DNA from: Bryobacteraceae bacterium
GTDB lineage: Bacteria; Acidobacteriota; Terriglobia; Bryobacterales; Bryobacteraceae
DNA length: 6,888 bases
Reading direction: 5' to 3'
NCBI GenBank assembly: GCA_025350445.1
Contig: JANXXV010001005.1
Location: forward strand, 1-6,888
The translations under genes and the position numbers were made by a program. The notes beneath the pieces were generated by a model. It had not been told where the DNA came from. It did no database searches and saw only the letters and a list, made by a program, of their open reading frames with translations. Shown here piece after piece: positions 6,416-6,888 of the stretch (position 1 is the stretch's first letter; each line of letters begins with the position of its first letter).

Positions 6416-6573
6416 CCGCCATGGAATCGCCGCGGCCTATTCATCCAGTCTTAATAAACATAATCATCCGGATATGTGTTATCCTACGGATGTTGTAGTT
6501 GCGTCACTGTCCTTTCCGCTTCATCAGGCCCTTCGTCGCATACCTTTAGTTTCACAATTGCAGTATCCAAAAT
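6416..6573 (+). other. Intergenic leader region before the DEAD-box helicase gene
   Basis: About 158 nt without a convincing gene, visibly more AT-rich than the flanking genes. It contains one clear hairpin (6465-6492). A 72-codon open frame at 6474-6692 overlaps the helicase start in another frame and has no ribosome binding site or recognisable content. I could not pick a convincing promoter, though the AT-rich stretch around 6451-6485 is the likeliest place. Confidence 0.5.
6465..6492 (+). terminator. Hairpin with 10-bp bulged stem; possible weak terminator or leader structure
   Basis: CATCCGGATA (6465-6474) pairs with TATC (6480-6483) and CGGATG (6487-6492), leaving a 5-nt TGTGT loop and a 3-nt CTA bulge on the 3' side. 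All ten pairs are Watson-Crick. The stem lies 50 nt after the cysD stop. The following sequence, TTGTAGTT, is only moderately T-rich, so it is a poor classical terminator; it may instead be a structured part of the helicase 5' leader. Confidence 0.35.
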
Positions 6574-6888
6574 ATGACCACTTTTTCAGAACTACCCTTG
6601 TCTGCATCGCTCCAAGAGCGCCTTTCCGCGGGCAATTTCAAGATCCCCACGCCGGTTCAGGCCGGCGCTATCCCCCCAGCGCTACTCGGTAAGGACGTTC
6701 TCGCGACAGCAAACACCGGTACAGGAAAAACGCTCGGATTTCTGATTCCCATCATTGAGCGGCTGGAATCTCAGCCAGCACAGGGAATTGAGGCACTGGT
6801 CTTAGTGCCCACCCGCGAACTAGCCATGCAGGTTCTCGAGGCATACACCGTTCTCCGCGGACGCACCAAAGGCGCGGACGCCGCACTC
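6574..6888 (+). CDS. DEAD-box ATP-dependent RNA helicase, N-terminal part, 3' end outside window
   Basis: An ATP-driven RNA helicase of the RhlE/DeaD/SrmB kind, remodelling RNA in ribosome assembly, decay or cold adaptation; the exact subtype cannot be told from this part. The first 105 codons are present and the frame runs off the right edge. The upstream aromatic and Q-motif are seen (Phe4; FKIPTPVQAGAIP at 22-34 with Gln29), then motif I ANTGTGKT at 46-53 (usual form AxTGxGKT, Lys52 binding phosphate), then motif Ia PTRELA at 79-84. The DEAD box itself would come after the window end. ATG 6574 is the only ordinary start in frame: a TAG in the same frame stands at 6547-6549 and no ATG, GTG or TTG lies between. 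No Shine-Dalgarno sequence is visible. The gene is transcribed in the same direction as cysD but after a 158-nt gap, so it is probably a separate unit. Confidence 0.93.
   Translation, partial: MTTFSELPLSASLQERLSAGNFKIPTPVQAGAIPPALLGKDVLATANTGTGKTLGFLIPIIERLESQPAQGIEALVLVPTRELAMQVLEAYTVLRGRTKGADAAL

Noticed and set aside
6474..6692. 72-codon plus-strand open frame overlapping the helicase
   Set aside because: Out of frame with the helicase Q-motif and motif I region, no ribosome binding site, composition unlike a protein of known type.

Overview
The window is GC-rich bacterial chromosomal DNA with tightly packed genes. It holds seven protein-coding genes: five complete, one cut at its 5' end by the left edge, and one cut at its 3' end by the right edge. 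No tRNA, rRNA, insertion sequence, phage gene or CRISPR array was seen. The protein styles (an isocitrate dehydrogenase of the long alpha-proteobacterial/Thermus type, a YncE-like/phosphoesterase fusion, a short winged-helix regulator) and the codon use would suit an Acidobacteriota soil bacterium, possibly of the Solibacter/Bryobacter group. That assignment is an inference from style only.

Layout. (1) 1-1277, plus: C-terminal catalytic part of a phosphoesterase-family (AcpA-like) protein. (2) 1281-3965, minus: a three-gene probable operon read right to left, made of a small winged-helix regulator, a 2-oxoglutarate/Fe(II) oxygenase and a secreted metallophosphoesterase. It converges on gene 1 with only 3 nt between the stop codons. 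(3) 3966-4055: a short divergent control region with a 7-bp perfect inverted repeat, a 16-bp imperfect palindrome and a self-complementary TTGCAA that could act as a -35 element in both directions. (4) 4056-6415, plus: isocitrate dehydrogenase (icd, TTG start with a strong ribosome binding site), then, 14 nt later, cysD, the ATP-sulfurylase small subunit. (5) 6416-6573: a more AT-rich gap with a 10-bp bulged hairpin. (6) 6574 to the end, plus: first 105 codons of a DEAD-box RNA helicase.

How the genes may work together. The icd product makes 2-oxoglutarate. The first enzyme of the divergent operon consumes 2-oxoglutarate, and the regulator gene lies between them beside the shared control region. 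This is a reasonable hypothesis for co-regulation but is not proven by sequence. The two phosphatase-type genes at the left suggest periplasmic or extracellular phosphate-ester hydrolysis. cysD lacks its usual neighbour cysN within the window, so its partner must be encoded elsewhere. I see no clearly novel defence or mobile system; the divergent regulator/2-oxoglutarate arrangement and the solitary cysD are the points most worth checking.
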